DNA of 64,000 bases. Origin: Kitasatospora xanthocidica. Its GTDB lineage: Bacteria > Actinomycetota > Actinomycetes > Streptomycetales > Streptomycetaceae. The stretch's first letter is position 1. Each line of letters opens with the position of its first letter. The notes below the pieces were generated by a model. That model made no database searches, was not told the DNA's origin, and saw nothing but the letters and a program-made list of their open reading frames with translations. Below are positions 1-9,862 of this stretch, piece by piece. The stretch is taken from contig NZ_BNBY01000035.1 of NCBI RefSeq assembly GCF_014656195.1, positions 1 to 64,000 on the forward strand, in the 5' to 3' direction. A program made the position numbers and the translations under genes.

Positions 1-40
1 TGCAGGGGGGACCCTGTGGGAGAGTAGGACGCCGCCGAAC
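1..40 (+). rRNA. rrf: 5S ribosomal RNA, 3' end (partial)
   Basis: The first 40 bases match the 3' third of actinomycete 5S rRNA as I know it: the GGGGGGACCCUGUGGGAGAGUAGG segment region followed by a closing-stem strand ending CCGCCGAAC. The 5' part lies before the window. A strong terminator follows 10 bases later, so this is the end of an rRNA operon. Confidence 0.93.
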
Positions 41-50
41 AATCATTGCT

Positions 51-86
51 GAAAAGCCCCTGGTCCACTCGGATCAGGGGCTTTTC
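51..86 (+). terminator. rRNA operon terminator
   Basis: A perfect 12-bp stem (51-62 with 75-86) extends inward through a G-T wobble and three more pairs to a four-base loop (67-70). The 3' arm ends in CTTTTC. It sits 10 bases after the 5S rRNA and 28 bases before the mshD start, so it should separate rRNA transcription from mshD. Confidence 0.9.
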
Positions 87-113
87 GCATTTCCGGTGAC
101 GTATCGTCAGGGC

Positions 114-1124
114 ATGGACGATCAGACAGCGGTCATTGCGAACAACGTGCTCCGCCCCGAGGAGCGCGACGGCGCCCTGCGTGTCCTGGCGGAGGCCCAG
201 GCGGTGGACGGCCGGGTCGCCGTGTCCGAGCAGGGCCGGCTCCGGCTGCGGTCCGCCGAGACTCCCCGTCCGGGCGTGACCCACCTCGTCGAGACCGAGA
301 CTCCGACCCAGCAAGAGACCGAGCCGGCACCCGAGCCCGCGGCCGTCGTCGGCTACGGCCAGCTCGAGGTCCCGCAGGGCGAGGCCGTCGACCCGAGCGC
401 CAACCCGGCCGCCGAGCTGCTGGTCGACCCGGCCGCCCGCGGCCGCGGCCTGGCCCGCCCGCTGGTGGACGCCGTCCTGGCGGAGGCGCACCGCGCCGGG
501 CACGACGCCGTGGACTTCTGGGTGCACGGCGGGCACCCGGCGGCCCGGCACCTGGCGGAGGCGTACGGTGCGGAGCTGGTCCGCGAGCTGCGGCAGATGC
601 GCCGCACCGGTCGGCAGACCGAGGAGGTGTCCGTCCCCGAGGGCGTCGAGCTCCGTACCTTCCGCCCGGGGGAGGACGACGCCGAGTGGCTGCGGCTGAA
701 CGCGCTGGCCTTCGCCCACCACCCGGAGCAGGGCGCCTGGACGGAGCAGGACCTGGCGGAGCGGATCGCCGAGCCGTGGTTCGATCCGGCCGGCTTCTTC
801 CTCGCCACCCGCGGCGGCCGGGTGGTCGGTTTCCACTGGACGAAGGTGCACCCGGCCACCGCGACCGAGCCGGAGCTCGGCGAGGTGTACGTGGTCGGGG
901 TGGACCCGGCGGAGCAGGGCAGTGGCCTCGGGCGCGCGCTGACTGCGGCGGGTCTGCGTCACCTGACCGGCTCGGGCCCGGGCGAGCGCGGACTGGGTAC
1001 GGTCCTGCTCTACGTCGACGCCGACAACCCGGCCGCCGTGCGGGTGTACGAGCGACTGGGGTTCACCGTTCACGAGGTGGACCTCATGTACCGGGCCCGG
1101 TACCAGGGGGACCGGTCGGTCTGA
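114..1124 (+). CDS. mshD: Mycothiol synthase (mycothiol acetyltransferase)
   Basis: Transfers acetate from acetyl-CoA to Cys-GlcN-Ins, the last step of mycothiol synthesis, in the cytoplasm. The 336-residue protein has the family's two tandem GNAT domains: an N-terminal copy with GRGLARPLV (about residue 110) and a C-terminal copy with [14 protein letters not shown] and the [19 protein letters not shown] ending typical of GNAT folds. The ATG at 114 is chosen because TATCGT (102-107) lies six bases upstream with no Shine-Dalgarno, which fits a leaderless start; a GTG at 96 in the same frame is the alternative. Between about 217 and 260 residues the sequence resembles MshD of other actinomycetes. 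It stands alone between the rRNA operon and ppk. Confidence 0.88.
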   Translation: MDDQTAVIANNVLRPEERDGALRVLAEAQAVDGRVAVSEQGRLRLRSAETPRPGVTHLVETETPTQQETEPAPEPAAVVGYGQLEVPQGEAVDPSANPAAELLVDPAARGRGLARPLVDAVLAEAHRAGHDAVDFWVHGGHPAARHLAEAYGAELVRELRQMRRTGRQTEEVSVPEGVELRTFRPGEDDAEWLRLNALAFAHHPEQGAWTEQDLAERIAEPWFDPAGFFLATRGGRVVGFHWTKVHPATATEPELGEVYVVGVDPAEQGSGLGRALTAAGLRHLTGSGPGERGLGTVLLYVDADNPAAVRVYERLGFTVHEVDLMYRARYQGDRSV

Positions 1125-1464
1125 CCGCCCCGCACCGCGCTCCGCCGCTCCTTCCGAGGGGGCGGGGTCGGCCCGGAGCTGTCGCGGGCGGGTGCGGGGC
1201 CGCCGACGGCCCTTGCCCCGACCGCGTCAGCTTTCCTCCTGGCCATGCGGTGTTTACCGTGGATTCAATTGCTGCCGCGAAGATCACAGGATGAAGTCCG
1301 TAGTGTCTCGCTCGTGCAGAGTCGACCGCCACGCACCGGCCGGTCCTGTACGGACCGCGCCCGGAGGTTGGGCGCTGCTCCCGGGATCGTCCCGGGGCGA
1401 GGGCGACGGCCCGCAGAGCCATTCGCGCCCGGACGCCGTCCTTCTGCTGGAGGAGCTGGAGCCC
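1125..1464 (+). other. mshD-ppk intergenic region with possible PHO-like half sites
   Basis: No convincing gene is seen in these 340 bases. GTTTACC (1252-1258) and ATTCAAT (1263-1269) are 11 bases apart, the spacing of PHO-box units, but only the first unit resembles GTTCACC well. ppk is a PhoP target in studied streptomycetes, which is why this weak match is recorded. The reading frame of ppk stays open upstream to 1192, but no better start with a ribosome site is seen there. Confidence 0.35.
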
Positions 1465-3642
1465 ATGAGCATCCCCCGCCCCGTCTCTGCCCCGCTGTCG
1501 CCGACGGCCCGGATGTCCAGTGCGCTGGGTGTCCCGCCGGAGCTGCCGGCGGCGGACGAGCAGGAGCTCGAAGCGTTGCCGCAGGGCCGCTTCCTGGACC
1601 GTGAACGCAGTTGGCTGGCGTTCAACGAGCGGGTCCTGGAGCTTGCCGAGGATCCGGGGATACCGCTGTTGGAGCGGGCCAAGTTCCTGGCGATCTTCGC
1701 CAGCAACCTGGACGAGTTCTTCATGGTCCGGGTGGCCGGCCTCAAGCGCCGGATCGCCACGGGCGTCGCCCAGCGCAGCGCGTCCGGTCTGCAGCCCCGC
1801 GAGGTGCTGGACCTGATCTGGACCCGCTCGCGGGAGCTGATGGCCCGGCACGCCGCGGCCTTCCAGCAGGAGGTGCTGCCGGACCTCGCCGCCGAGGGCA
1901 TCGAGGTGGTCCGCTGGCCGGAGCTGGCCGAGAAGGAGCAGGCCCGGCTGCACACGCTGTTCCGGCAGAAGATCTTCCCGGTGCTGACCCCGCTGGCGGT
2001 CGACCCGGCGCACCCCTTCCCGTACATATCGGGGCTCTCGCTCAACCTGGCCGTGGTGGTGCGCAACCCGGTCTCCGGTCACAAGCACTTCGCCCGGGTG
2101 AAGGTGCCGCAGTCGCTGGCCCGGTTCCTGGAGGCCTCGCCCCAGCGGTACGTCCCGCTGGAGGACGTGATGGGCGCGCACCTGGAGGAGCTCTTCCCGG
2201 GGATGGAGGTGCTGGCCCACCACGCCTTCCGCGTCACTCGCAACGAGGACCTGGAGGTGGAGGAGGACGACACCGAGAACATCCTCAAGGCCCTGGAGAA
2301 GGAGCTGATGCGGCGGCGCTTCGGCCCGCCGGTCCGGCTGGAGGTCGAGGAGTCGATCGACCCCTACATCCTGGACCTGCTGGTGCGGGAGCTGAACATC
2401 ACCGAGGCGGAGGTCTTCCCGCTGCCCGGGCCGCTGGACCTGACCGGGCTGTTCGGGATCGCCGAGCTGGACCGTCCGGAGCTGAAGTACCCGAAGTACG
2501 TGGCGGGCACGGCCCGCGGGCTGACCGACGTCGAGTCGGCGTCCCAGCCGGACATCTTCGCCGCGATGCGCGAGCGCGACGTCCTGCTGCACCACCCGTA
2601 CGACACCTTCTCCACCTCGGTGCAGGCCTTCCTGGAGCAGGCCGCCGCCGACCCGGACGTGCTGGCGATCAAGCAGACCCTGTACCGGACCTCCGGCGAC
2701 TCGCCGATCGTGGACGCGCTGATCGACGCGGCCGAGTCCGGCAAGCAGGTGCTGGTCCTGGTCGAGATCAAGGCGCGCTTCGACGAGCAGGCCAACATCA
2801 AGTGGGCCCGCAAGCTGGAGGAGTCCGGCTGTCACGTGGTCTACGGCCTGGTCGGGCTGAAGACGCACTGCAAGCTGTCGCTGGTGGTCCGCCAGGAGGG
2901 CGACACCCTGCGCCGCTACTCGCACGTGGGCACCGGCAACTACCACCCGAAGACCGCCCGGCTGTACGAGGACATCGGTCTGCTGACCTCCGACCCGCAG
3001 GTCGGCGCCGACCTGTCGGACCTCTTCAACCGGCTCTCCGGCTACTCGCGCCGCGAGTCCTACCGCCGGCTGCTGACCGCCCCGCGCGGCCTGCGGGACG
3101 GGCTGGTGTCGCGGATCAACAACGAGGTCGCCCACCACCGGGCGGGCCGTCCGGCCTTCGTGAAGCTCAAGCTCAACTCGATCGTCGACGAGGCCGTGAT
3201 CGACGCGCTGTACCGGGCCTCGCAGGCCGGGGTCCCGGTGGACGTCTGGGTGCGCGGCATCTGCGCGATCCGCCCGGGCGTGCCGGGGCTGAGCGAGAAC
3301 ATCCGGGTCCGCAGCATCCTGGGCCGCTTCCTGGAGCACTCCCGGATCTTCGTGTTCGGCAACAACGGCGATCCGGAGGTCTGGATCGGCAGCGCCGACA
3401 TGATGCACCGCAACCTGGACCGCCGGATCGAGGCGCTGCTGCGGATCACCGATCCCGCGCACCGCGCCGAGCTGTCCGGACTGATCGACCTCGGGATGTC
3501 GGACGAAACCGAGTCCTGGCACCTGGGAACGGACGGCACCTGGACTCGGCACTCGCAGGACGCCGAGGGCCGGTCGCTGCGGCACGTCCAGGACCTCCTG
3601 ATCGACTCGCGCCAGCGCCGCCGGGCCGCCACCTCGCGCTGA
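1465..3642 (+). CDS. ppk: Polyphosphate kinase 1
   Basis: Reversibly transfers the gamma-phosphate of ATP to polyphosphate. The 725-residue protein carries the PPK1 domains in order: an N domain with [15 protein letters not shown], the head domain with FYI-like [12 protein letters not shown], and two phospholipase-D-like catalytic domains. KTHCK (His near residue 468) corresponds to the autophosphorylated histidine of E. coli [23 protein letters not shown] and [15 protein letters not shown] (His near 625) are the other hallmark segments. The ATG at 1465 follows GGAG at a good distance (CTGGAGGAGCTGGAGCCC). A CHAD protein and a Nudix hydrolase follow in the same direction, then the pst operon, so this is a phosphate-storage and uptake neighbourhood. 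Confidence 0.95.
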   Translation: MSIPRPVSAPLSPTARMSSALGVPPELPAADEQELEALPQGRFLDRERSWLAFNERVLELAEDPGIPLLERAKFLAIFASNLDEFFMVRVAGLKRRIATGVAQRSASGLQPREVLDLIWTRSRELMARHAAAFQQEVLPDLAAEGIEVVRWPELAEKEQARLHTLFRQKIFPVLTPLAVDPAHPFPYISGLSLNLAVVVRNPVSGHKHFARVKVPQSLARFLEASPQRYVPLEDVMGAHLEELFPGMEVLAHHAFRVTRNEDLEVEEDDTENILKALEKELMRRRFGPPVRLEVEESIDPYILDLLVRELNITEAEVFPLPGPLDLTGLFGIAELDRPELKYPKYVAGTARGLTDVESASQPDIFAAMRERDVLLHHPYDTFSTSVQAFLEQAAADPDVLAIKQTLYRTSGDSPIVDALIDAAESGKQVLVLVEIKARFDEQANIKWARKLEESGCHVVYGLVGLKTHCKLSLVVRQEGDTLRRYSHVGTGNYHPKTARLYEDIGLLTSDPQVGADLSDLFNRLSGYSRRESYRRLLTAPRGLRDGLVSRINNEVAHHRAGRPAFVKLKLNSIVDEAVIDALYRASQAGVPVDVWVRGICAIRPGVPGLSENIRVRSILGRFLEHSRIFVFGNNGDPEVWIGSADMMHRNLDRRIEALLRITDPAHRAELSGLIDLGMSDETESWHLGTDGTWTRHSQDAEGRSLRHVQDLLIDSRQRRRAATSR

Positions 3643-3763
3643 CGCGTCCACTGATGCGAAGCCGTCGGAGCGGCGGGCCTTCGAAACCCTCGAAGGCAGC
3701 CACTCCGGCGGTCGGCCGCCAGCTCCGGGGAACCGCCCCGGGGGAACGGGGATTCACCACGCC

Positions 3764-4849
3764 ATGACCGATGCGCCGATGACGGCCCAGGCGGCTTCCA
3801 CCGCGACCGCCGGGGACATCCTTTCCCGCCACCTGACCGCCCAGGCCGGCGCCTTCCTGCGCGCCCTGCCGCTGGCGGTGGGCGAGGCCGGCGCAAGACC
3901 CGGGACGGCCGCGGCCGTCCCGACGGCGGGCACCGCGGACCTGCTGCGGGCCGTCCGGCGGGTCGGCGGGCTGCTGCACACCTTCGGCTCGCTGTTCGAG
4001 CAGGCCTGGGCGCAGGAGTCGCGCACCGAGCTGCGCTGGCTGCTCAACCTGCTGGCGCTCGAACCGGGGTACGTCCGCCGGTCGGCCCGGCTGCTGGGCG
4101 CGCTGGACTCGCTGAGCGGCAGCGACCCGGAGGGGACGGGCATGCTGGCGGGCCACGCGGGCGCGCCCAAGGCGCGGGCCCTGCTGGACCGGCAGCTGAC
4201 CCTGGCCAGGACCCGGGCGCACTCCACCGTGCTCCAGGAGCTCCGGTCGGCCCGGCTGCACGCCCTGGCGGACCGGATGACGCTGCTGGTGGGCGAGGCG
4301 CCGCTGCTGGAGTCGGCGGGCGGTCGGGCGTCGACGGTGCTGCTGCCGCAGGCGGCGGCCGCGTTCGCCGCGCTGTCCGCGACCGCCCAGCAGCTGCCGC
4401 TGCACCGTGCCGCGACGCCGTACGGCGGGGACGGGATGCGCCGGCTGGGCGCGGTCCCGGCGGCCCGGGGCGCGGTGGACGCGGACGCGGCGCTGGCGGC
4501 CGACGACGCGCCGTGGGCCCGGCTGCGGATCCTGGTGAAGCGCGGCCGGTACGCGCTGGAGGTGTGCGGCCGCTCGTCCTCCGAGCTGGACGAGCTGGAC
4601 GCGGTGCTGGCCCGGCAGCAGGAGGCGGCGGACGCGGCGGTCACCGCCGCCACCGCGGCGCGCACGCCGCGGATCACCCCGGCGACCGCGTACGTGCTGG
4701 GCGTGGTGCACGCCGACCAGCGGCTGGAGGTGGAGTCGGCGCGGTACCTCGTCGGCCGTCGGTGGCCCGAGCTGCCGCCCGGCCCGGACGGCTGGCTGGA
4801 GCTCCCGCCCGAGGGCTGGGGCCACGTCGCGGCACCGGGGACGGTCTGA
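3764..4849 (+). CDS. CHAD domain protein
   Basis: The 361-residue all-alpha protein fits the CHAD family (conserved histidine alpha-helical domain). It has VRRVGGLLHTFGSLF, ELRWLLNLLALEPGYVRR, GALDSL and LRILVKRGRYALEV segments, which match the two four-helix halves rich in Arg, Lys and His that bind polyphosphate. The position directly after ppk supports a role as a polyphosphate-granule-associated protein; this is inference. It ends one base before the Nudix gene, so the two are likely co-transcribed and coupled. Start ATG 3764; ATG 3779 is an in-frame alternative. An imperfect hairpin (CCTTCGA/TCGAAGG, near 3678-3696) lies between ppk and this gene. Confidence 0.82.
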   Translation: MTDAPMTAQAASTATAGDILSRHLTAQAGAFLRALPLAVGEAGARPGTAAAVPTAGTADLLRAVRRVGGLLHTFGSLFEQAWAQESRTELRWLLNLLALEPGYVRRSARLLGALDSLSGSDPEGTGMLAGHAGAPKARALLDRQLTLARTRAHSTVLQELRSARLHALADRMTLLVGEAPLLESAGGRASTVLLPQAAAAFAALSATAQQLPLHRAATPYGGDGMRRLGAVPAARGAVDADAALAADDAPWARLRILVKRGRYALEVCGRSSSELDELDAVLARQQEAADAAVTAATAARTPRITPATAYVLGVVHADQRLEVESARYLVGRRWPELPPGPDGWLELPPEGWGHVAAPGTV

Positions 4850-4850
4850 G

Positions 4851-5372
4851 GTGGGCGGGCGTCCGGGGGCCGGGCGTCCGTCGGGGGGCACGACCGGGAC
4901 GGAGCACGGCCAGGTGGTCCTGGCGGCCGGCGCGGTGCTCTGGCTGCCGGGCCGGCCGAAGAAGAGTGGCCGGCTGGGGCGGCCGCGGATCGCGGTGATC
5001 CACCGGCCCAAGTACGACGACTGGAGCCTGCCGAAGGGCAAGCTCGATCCCGGCGAGGGCATGGTCGAGGCGGCGCTGCGCGAGGTCTGGGAGGAGACCG
5101 GGTTCCGCTGCCTGCTCGGCCCGGAGCTGCCCGCGCAGCACTACCGGGTGCAGGGCCGGCCGAAGGAGGTCCGGTACTGGGCCGCGGTGCCGTCCAGCGG
5201 CGCCTTCCGGCCGAACCGGGAGGTGGACCGCTTGGAGTGGCTGCCGGCCGGGAAGGCACGCGCCCGGCTCACGTACGACCACGACCGGTTGCTGATCGAC
5301 GCGCTGCTGGCGATCCTGGGGGCGAAGCCGGTCAGGACCGCCGCCGAGCCGGTGAAGGACAGGTGGGAGTGA
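4851..5372 (+). CDS. Nudix hydrolase
   Basis: The 173-residue protein contains a full Nudix box, GX5EX7REUXEEXGU, read as GKLDPGEGMVEAALREVWEETGF (about residues 63-85). This motif binds the metal needed to hydrolyse a nucleoside diphosphate linked to another group. It is preceded by DDWSLPK, common in MutT/diadenosine-polyphosphate hydrolase-like members. No histidine-phosphatase domain is fused, unlike some actinobacterial relatives. The GTG start lies one base after the CHAD stop codon. The substrate cannot be told from sequence. Its place between ppk/CHAD and pst suggests a phosphate-related nucleotide substrate, but this is a guess. Confidence 0.88.
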   Translation: MGGRPGAGRPSGGTTGTEHGQVVLAAGAVLWLPGRPKKSGRLGRPRIAVIHRPKYDDWSLPKGKLDPGEGMVEAALREVWEETGFRCLLGPELPAQHYRVQGRPKEVRYWAAVPSSGAFRPNREVDRLEWLPAGKARARLTYDHDRLLIDALLAILGAKPVRTAAEPVKDRWE

Positions 5373-5438
5373 TCTCCCCGCGCTCTCGCCGTGACGCAAC
5401 CGTTACTACCTGGCGTAGTTTCCTGTCATCCTTTCGAG

Positions 5439-5482
5439 GTTCACTCGCCGTTCACTTGTGACCGGCTGTCGTGTCACTTCTC
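5439..5482 (+). promoter_or_regulatory. PHO box (PhoP operator) of pstS
   Basis: Two adjacent 11-base direct repeats, GTTCACTCGCC (5439-5449) and GTTCACTTGTG (5450-5460), match the PhoP-binding unit with conserved GTTCAC. A weaker unit, TGTCACTTCTC, sits exactly two periods further on (5472-5482). The site is about 140 bases before the pstS start, in the only long gap before the pst genes, so the operon is very likely induced by phosphate starvation through PhoRP. Confidence 0.9.
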
Positions 5483-5600
5483 CGGCTTAACTTCGGGATC
5501 ACCGGAGGGCCGAACGGGCCCCGGACCACAGCAGAACCCGCACTGCGCCGTATGCCTACGGACCCGCGGAACGGGTGCTGCCTCAGAAAGGGACACCCCT

Positions 5601-6737
5601 GTGAAGCTCCAGCGGAACGGCCGCTCCAAGGCCCTCGCCATCGGTGCCGTGGCGCTCGTCAGCTCGCTGTCGCTCGCCGCGTGCGGCTCGGACAACAACA
5701 ACGGCAACACGACCGCGTCCGGCTCCAGCGGTTCCGCCTCGGCCGCTCCCGCGATCAACTGTGGCAAGTCCGGTTCGCTGATCGCCGCCGGTTCGACCGC
5801 CCAGGGCACGGCGATCGACGTCTGGAAGACCAACTTCAGCGGCGCCTGCTCCGGCACCACCATCAACTACCAGGGTGTCGGCTCGGGCGCGGGCATCCAG
5901 CAGTTCAACCAGGGCAAGGTCCAGTTCGCCGGTTCCGACTCGGCCCTGAAGCCGGCCGAGGTCGACGCCTCCAAGGCGGTCTGCACCGGTGGCCAGGCCA
6001 TCGACCTGCCGATGGCCGGCGGTCTGATCTCGCTGGTCTTCAACGTCGAGGGTGTCGACAGCCTGGTCCTGGACGCCCCGACCGCGGCCAAGATCTTCGA
6101 CTCGCAGATCACCAAGTGGAACGACCCGGCCATCGCCGCCCTGAACCCGGGCGCCAAGCTGCCGGACGCGGACATCCAGTCCTTCCACCGCTCGGACGAC
6201 TCCGGCACCACCGACAACCTGACCAAGTACTTCGCGGCCGCCGCCAACGGCGCCTGGACGTACCCGTCCAGCAAGACCTGGGCGGCCAAGGGCGGCCAGT
6301 CCGCCACCGGCAGCGCCGGTGTCGCGGCCCAGGTGAAGCAGGTCAAGAACTCGATCAGCTACGTCGAGCTGGCCTTCGCCCAGACCAACAACCTGAAGAG
6401 CGCCGCCATCAACACCGGCGCCTCCAAGCCGGTCGAGGCCACCGCCGCCAACGCCGCCACCACCTTCGCCAAGGCCGCGATCTCCGGCACCGGCAGCGAC
6501 CTGGCGCTGAAGCTCGACTACGCGACCAAGGACGAGGGCGCCTACCCGCTGGTCCTGGTCACCTACGAGATCGTCTGCGACAAGGGCAACAAGGCGGAGA
6601 CGCTGGACACCCTGAAGGCGTTCCTGGGCTACACCATCAGCGACGCGGGCCAGAAGGCCGCCGGCGACAAGGGCTACGTCCCGCTCCCGAAGGAGCTGAC
6701 CGACAAGGTCAACGCCGTCATCCCGACCCTGGCCTGA
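5601..6737 (+). CDS. pstS: Phosphate-binding lipoprotein of the Pst ABC transporter
   Basis: Captures inorganic phosphate outside the membrane and hands it to PstCA. The 378-residue product has a lysine/arginine N terminus, a hydrophobic stretch and the lipobox LAAC (Cys near residue 25), followed by a Ser/Asn/Gly-rich tether. Family segments include SGSLIAAGSTAQG, YQGVGSGAGIQQF, FAGSDSALK and HRSDDSGTTDNLTKYF, which line the phosphate site. The GTG at 5601 follows AGAAAGGG at a suitable distance. It is the first gene of pstSCAB and lies behind a clear PHO box. A 149-base gap before pstC may hold an mRNA stability hairpin, as is common where PstS is needed in excess. Confidence 0.96.
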   Translation: MKLQRNGRSKALAIGAVALVSSLSLAACGSDNNNGNTTASGSSGSASAAPAINCGKSGSLIAAGSTAQGTAIDVWKTNFSGACSGTTINYQGVGSGAGIQQFNQGKVQFAGSDSALKPAEVDASKAVCTGGQAIDLPMAGGLISLVFNVEGVDSLVLDAPTAAKIFDSQITKWNDPAIAALNPGAKLPDADIQSFHRSDDSGTTDNLTKYFAAAANGAWTYPSSKTWAAKGGQSATGSAGVAAQVKQVKNSISYVELAFAQTNNLKSAAINTGASKPVEATAANAATTFAKAAISGTGSDLALKLDYATKDEGAYPLVLVTYEIVCDKGNKAETLDTLKAFLGYTISDAGQKAAGDKGYVPLPKELTDKVNAVIPTLA

Positions 6738-6886
6738 CCCGACAGGACGACCGGTGGGACGGCCCCGTGAGCGAGGGGGCCGGGGCCGTCCCACCGGAAC
6801 GCACCACACCCAGCACCACGTCCGGGGCACCGCCGCCATGGTGCCGTCCCCCTTCCGGGGCGGCGCCACCAGACCGGAGTAGACCA

Positions 6887-7864
6887 ATGACTTCATCCTC
6901 CCCTGCCGCCCCGCAAGGCAGGGAACGCCGAACGCGTGACAGCCGGGTCGGCGACAAGATCTTCATGAACCTCGCCCGGGGATCGGGCATCCTGCTGCTG
7001 GTCATCATGGCCGCCATCGCCGGCTTCCTGGCCTGGCGCTCCGGCCTGGCCCTCAGCAACAACCAGGGCAACTTCCTGACCACCTTCGAGTGGGCGCCGG
7101 ACGCTCCGAAGCCGGTCTTCGGCATCCCGGTGCTGGTCGTCGGCACCATCGTGAGCGCCGTCATCGCGATGGCGATCGCCGTCCCGGTGGCCATCGGGAT
7201 CGCGCTGTTCATCTCGCACTACGCGCCGCGCCGGATCGCCCAGCCGTTCGCCTACCTGGTCGACCTGCTCGCCGCCGTCCCCAGCATCGTCTACGGTCTG
7301 TGGGGCGCGCTCTTCCTGGTCCCGCACATGGACGGTCTGACCAGCTGGCTCAACGAGTACCTGGGCTGGACGTACATCTTCGACCAGACCAAGAGCGGCA
7401 CCCCGCGCAACCTGTTCACCGTCGGCATCCTGCTGGCGATCATGGTCCTGCCGATCATCACCGCGGTCACCCGCGAGGTGTTCCGCCAGGTGCCGCGGAT
7501 GCACGAGGAGGCGGCGCTCGCGCTCGGCGCGACCCGCTGGGAGATGATCCGCACCGCGGTGCTGCCCTTCGGCCGCCCCGGCATCATCTCGGCCTCGATG
7601 CTCGGCCTCGGCCGCGCGCTCGGCGAGACCATCGCGGTCGCGGTGGTGCTCTCCTCCAGCAACGTCCTGTCGCTGCACATCCTGGACGCGGGCGGCGGCA
7701 CCTTCGCGCAGAACATCGCGCTGAAGTTCGCCGAGGCCGGCGACAGCGGCCGCAACGCGCTGATGGCCTCCGGCCTCGTCCTGTTCGTCATCACCCTGCT
7801 GGTGAACGGTGCCGCGCGACTGATCATCGCCCGCCGCAAGGAGTACTCGGGGGCCAACGCATGA
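6887..7864 (+). CDS. pstC: Phosphate ABC transporter permease PstC
   Basis: Inner-membrane permease subunit of the high-affinity phosphate importer. The 325-residue protein starts with a polar 20-residue tail, then about six hydrophobic helices. The cytoplasmic EAA loop that contacts PstB is visible as EEAALALGATRWEMIRTAVLP, with LGRALGETIAV following. LLAAVPSIVYGLWG is the usual PstC loop. The ATG at 6887 has GGAG upstream. The stop codon overlaps the pstA start (ATGA), which indicates translational coupling. Confidence 0.95.
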   Translation: MTSSSPAAPQGRERRTRDSRVGDKIFMNLARGSGILLLVIMAAIAGFLAWRSGLALSNNQGNFLTTFEWAPDAPKPVFGIPVLVVGTIVSAVIAMAIAVPVAIGIALFISHYAPRRIAQPFAYLVDLLAAVPSIVYGLWGALFLVPHMDGLTSWLNEYLGWTYIFDQTKSGTPRNLFTVGILLAIMVLPIITAVTREVFRQVPRMHEEAALALGATRWEMIRTAVLPFGRPGIISASMLGLGRALGETIAVAVVLSSSNVLSLHILDAGGGTFAQNIALKFAEAGDSGRNALMASGLVLFVITLLVNGAARLIIARRKEYSGANA

Positions 7865-8931
7865 CCGTCACCGCCGTCGTCGAGGACTCGCGTCCGGTCG
7901 GTCGTTCGCTGACCGCCAACCGTCTTCCCAAGTGGGCCCCGGCCGCCGTCGCCGTCGGCTCGATCGCCCTCGGCTGCGGGATCGGCGCCGCCGCCGGCCT
8001 CGCCAGCCACCTGCAGTGGGGCCTGCTCTCGGCCGCGCTGTTCCTCCTGATCAGCTACGGCCTCTCGGCCCGGGTCGAGGGCCGCCGGCAGGCCAAGGAC
8101 CGGTTCGCCACCTCGGTGGTCTGGGTCGCCTTCATCCTGGCCGTCGTCCCGCTGGTCGCCCTGACGGTCTACACCGTCCAGCAGGGCATGGACGTGGTCA
8201 ACGGGAACTTCCTGAGCCACTCGATGAAGGGCGTGCTCCAGTCCGGCCCCGGCGGTGGCATCTACCACGCGCTGATCGGCACGCTGGAGCAGGTCGGCCT
8301 GGCCACCGCGATCGCCGCCCCGATCGGTCTGCTGACCGCCGTCTACCTGGTCGAGTACGGCCGCGGCAAGCTCGCCAAGGCGGTCACCTTCTTCGTCGAC
8401 GTCATGACGGGCATCCCGTCGATCGTCGCCGGTCTGTTCATCCTCTCGGTCTGGAACCTCGCCCTGGGCTTCGGCTACTCCGGCTTCTCGGGCAGCCTCG
8501 CGCTGGCGATCCTGATGATGCCGGTCGTGGTCCGGTCCACCGAGGAGATGCTGAAGCTCGTCCCGAACGAGCTGCGCGAGGCCTCCTACGCGCTCGGCGT
8601 GCCGAAGTGGAAGACCATCCTGCGGATCGTCCTCCCCACCGCCATCGGCGGCATCACCACCGGTGTGATGCTCGCGGTCGCCCGCATCACGGGCGAGACC
8701 GCCCCGGTGATGATGCTGGTGTTCGGCGCCGACTACATCAACAACAACCCGTTCGACGGACCGCAGCAGTCGCTTCCGATGTACATCTGGACGCAGTACT
8801 CGCAGGTCAACAACGACTTCGGCTACGCCCGTGCCTGGGGCGCGGCGCTGGTGCTGATCGCCTTCGTGATGGGGCTCAACCTCGTCGCGCGGGGCATCGC
8901 CCGCTGGCGCTCGCCCAAGAGCGGGCACTGA
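7861..8931 (+). CDS. pstA: Phosphate ABC transporter permease PstA
   Basis: Second permease of the Pst importer. The 356-residue protein has an extra N-terminal region with two hydrophobic segments (about residues 28-70) before the core permease domain; core PstA proteins are often nearer 290 residues, and this longer form is common in actinomycetes. The coupling loop reads REASYALGVPKWKTILRIVLP, followed by GVMLAVARITGETAPVMML. Its ATG overlaps the pstC stop by four bases. Confidence 0.95.
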   Translation: MTVTAVVEDSRPVGRSLTANRLPKWAPAAVAVGSIALGCGIGAAAGLASHLQWGLLSAALFLLISYGLSARVEGRRQAKDRFATSVVWVAFILAVVPLVALTVYTVQQGMDVVNGNFLSHSMKGVLQSGPGGGIYHALIGTLEQVGLATAIAAPIGLLTAVYLVEYGRGKLAKAVTFFVDVMTGIPSIVAGLFILSVWNLALGFGYSGFSGSLALAILMMPVVVRSTEEMLKLVPNELREASYALGVPKWKTILRIVLPTAIGGITTGVMLAVARITGETAPVMMLVFGADYINNNPFDGPQQSLPMYIWTQYSQVNNDFGYARAWGAALVLIAFVMGLNLVARGIARWRSPKSGH

Positions 8932-8973
8932 CCGACCGACTGACGTACGAGACAGACGAGAGAAGCAACGATC

Positions 8974-9750
8974 ATGGCCAAGCGCATCGACGTCAGCGGA
9001 CTGTCGGCCTTCTACGGCACCACCAAGGCCATCGAGGACATCTCGATGAGCATCGAGCCCCGCTCGGTGACCGCCTTCATCGGCCCCTCCGGCTGCGGCA
9101 AGTCCACCTTCCTGCGGACCCTGAACCGCATGCACGAGGTGATCCCCAACGCCCGGGTCGAGGGCAAGGTCCTCCTGGACGACGAGAACCTGTACGCCGC
9201 CAACGTCGACCCGGTCGCGGTGCGCCGCTCGATCGGGATGGTCTTCCAGCGGCCGAACCCGTTCCCGACCATGTCGATCTACGACAACGTGATCGCCGGC
9301 CTCCGGCTCGCGGGCGTCAAGAAGAAGTCCGTCCTGGACGACGTGGTGGAGCGCTCGCTGAAGGGCGCCAACCTCTGGAACGAGGTCCACACCCGGCTGA
9401 ACAAGCCCGGTGCCGGCCTCTCCGGCGGCCAGCAGCAGCGTCTGTGCATCGCCCGCGCCATCGCGGTCGAGCCGGAGGTGCTGCTGATGGACGAGCCGTG
9501 CTCCGCGCTCGACCCGATCTCCACCCTCGCCATCGAGGATCTGATCGGCGAGCTGAAGTCGCAGTTCACCATCGTCATCGTGACCCACAACATGCAGCAG
9601 GCGGCCCGCGTCAGCGACCGCACCGCCTTCTTCAACCTGGCCGGGGTGGGTCAGCCGGGCAAGCTGATCGAGCTGGACGACACCCAGCGGATCTTCTCCA
9701 ACCCGTCGGTCCAGGCGACCGAGGACTACATCTCCGGCCGCTTCGGCTAG
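8974..9750 (+). CDS. pstB: Phosphate ABC transporter ATP-binding protein PstB
   Basis: The 258-residue ATPase drives phosphate import. It has Walker [10 protein letters not shown] (about residues 36-44), Q-loop [10 protein letters not shown], signature [14 protein letters not shown], Walker B VLLMDEP and switch histidine [20 protein letters not shown] and GLRLAGVK are typical of PstB. A 42-base gap separates it from pstA. Two hairpins follow and end the operon. Confidence 0.97.
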   Translation: MAKRIDVSGLSAFYGTTKAIEDISMSIEPRSVTAFIGPSGCGKSTFLRTLNRMHEVIPNARVEGKVLLDDENLYAANVDPVAVRRSIGMVFQRPNPFPTMSIYDNVIAGLRLAGVKKKSVLDDVVERSLKGANLWNEVHTRLNKPGAGLSGGQQQRLCIARAIAVEPEVLLMDEPCSALDPISTLAIEDLIGELKSQFTIVIVTHNMQQAARVSDRTAFFNLAGVGQPGKLIELDDTQRIFSNPSVQATEDYISGRFG

Positions 9751-9780
9751 ACCGGCCCCGGTCCGGCCGGACCGGTCCCC

Positions 9781-9807
9781 GTCACCCGTCGCACCGCGGC
9801 GGGTGAC
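9781..9807 (+). terminator. Hairpin downstream of pstB
   Basis: A 12-bp stem with one G-T pair (9781-9792 with 9796-9807) and a three-base loop lies 30 bases after the pstB stop. There is no T-run, which is usual for this group. It probably acts with the second hairpin downstream. Confidence 0.6.
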
Positions 9808-9862
9808 GGCACGCGAGCTGTCCCGTGGTGCTGCATGGCGGTGCCGCCGCGGGACATGAAGA

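Noticed and set aside
1084-3651. Long open frame (855 codons) on the minus strand opposite ppk
   Set aside because: It is the antisense shadow of ppk: composition is Arg/Val/Gly/Gln-rich without domains, and ppk has clear family motifs.
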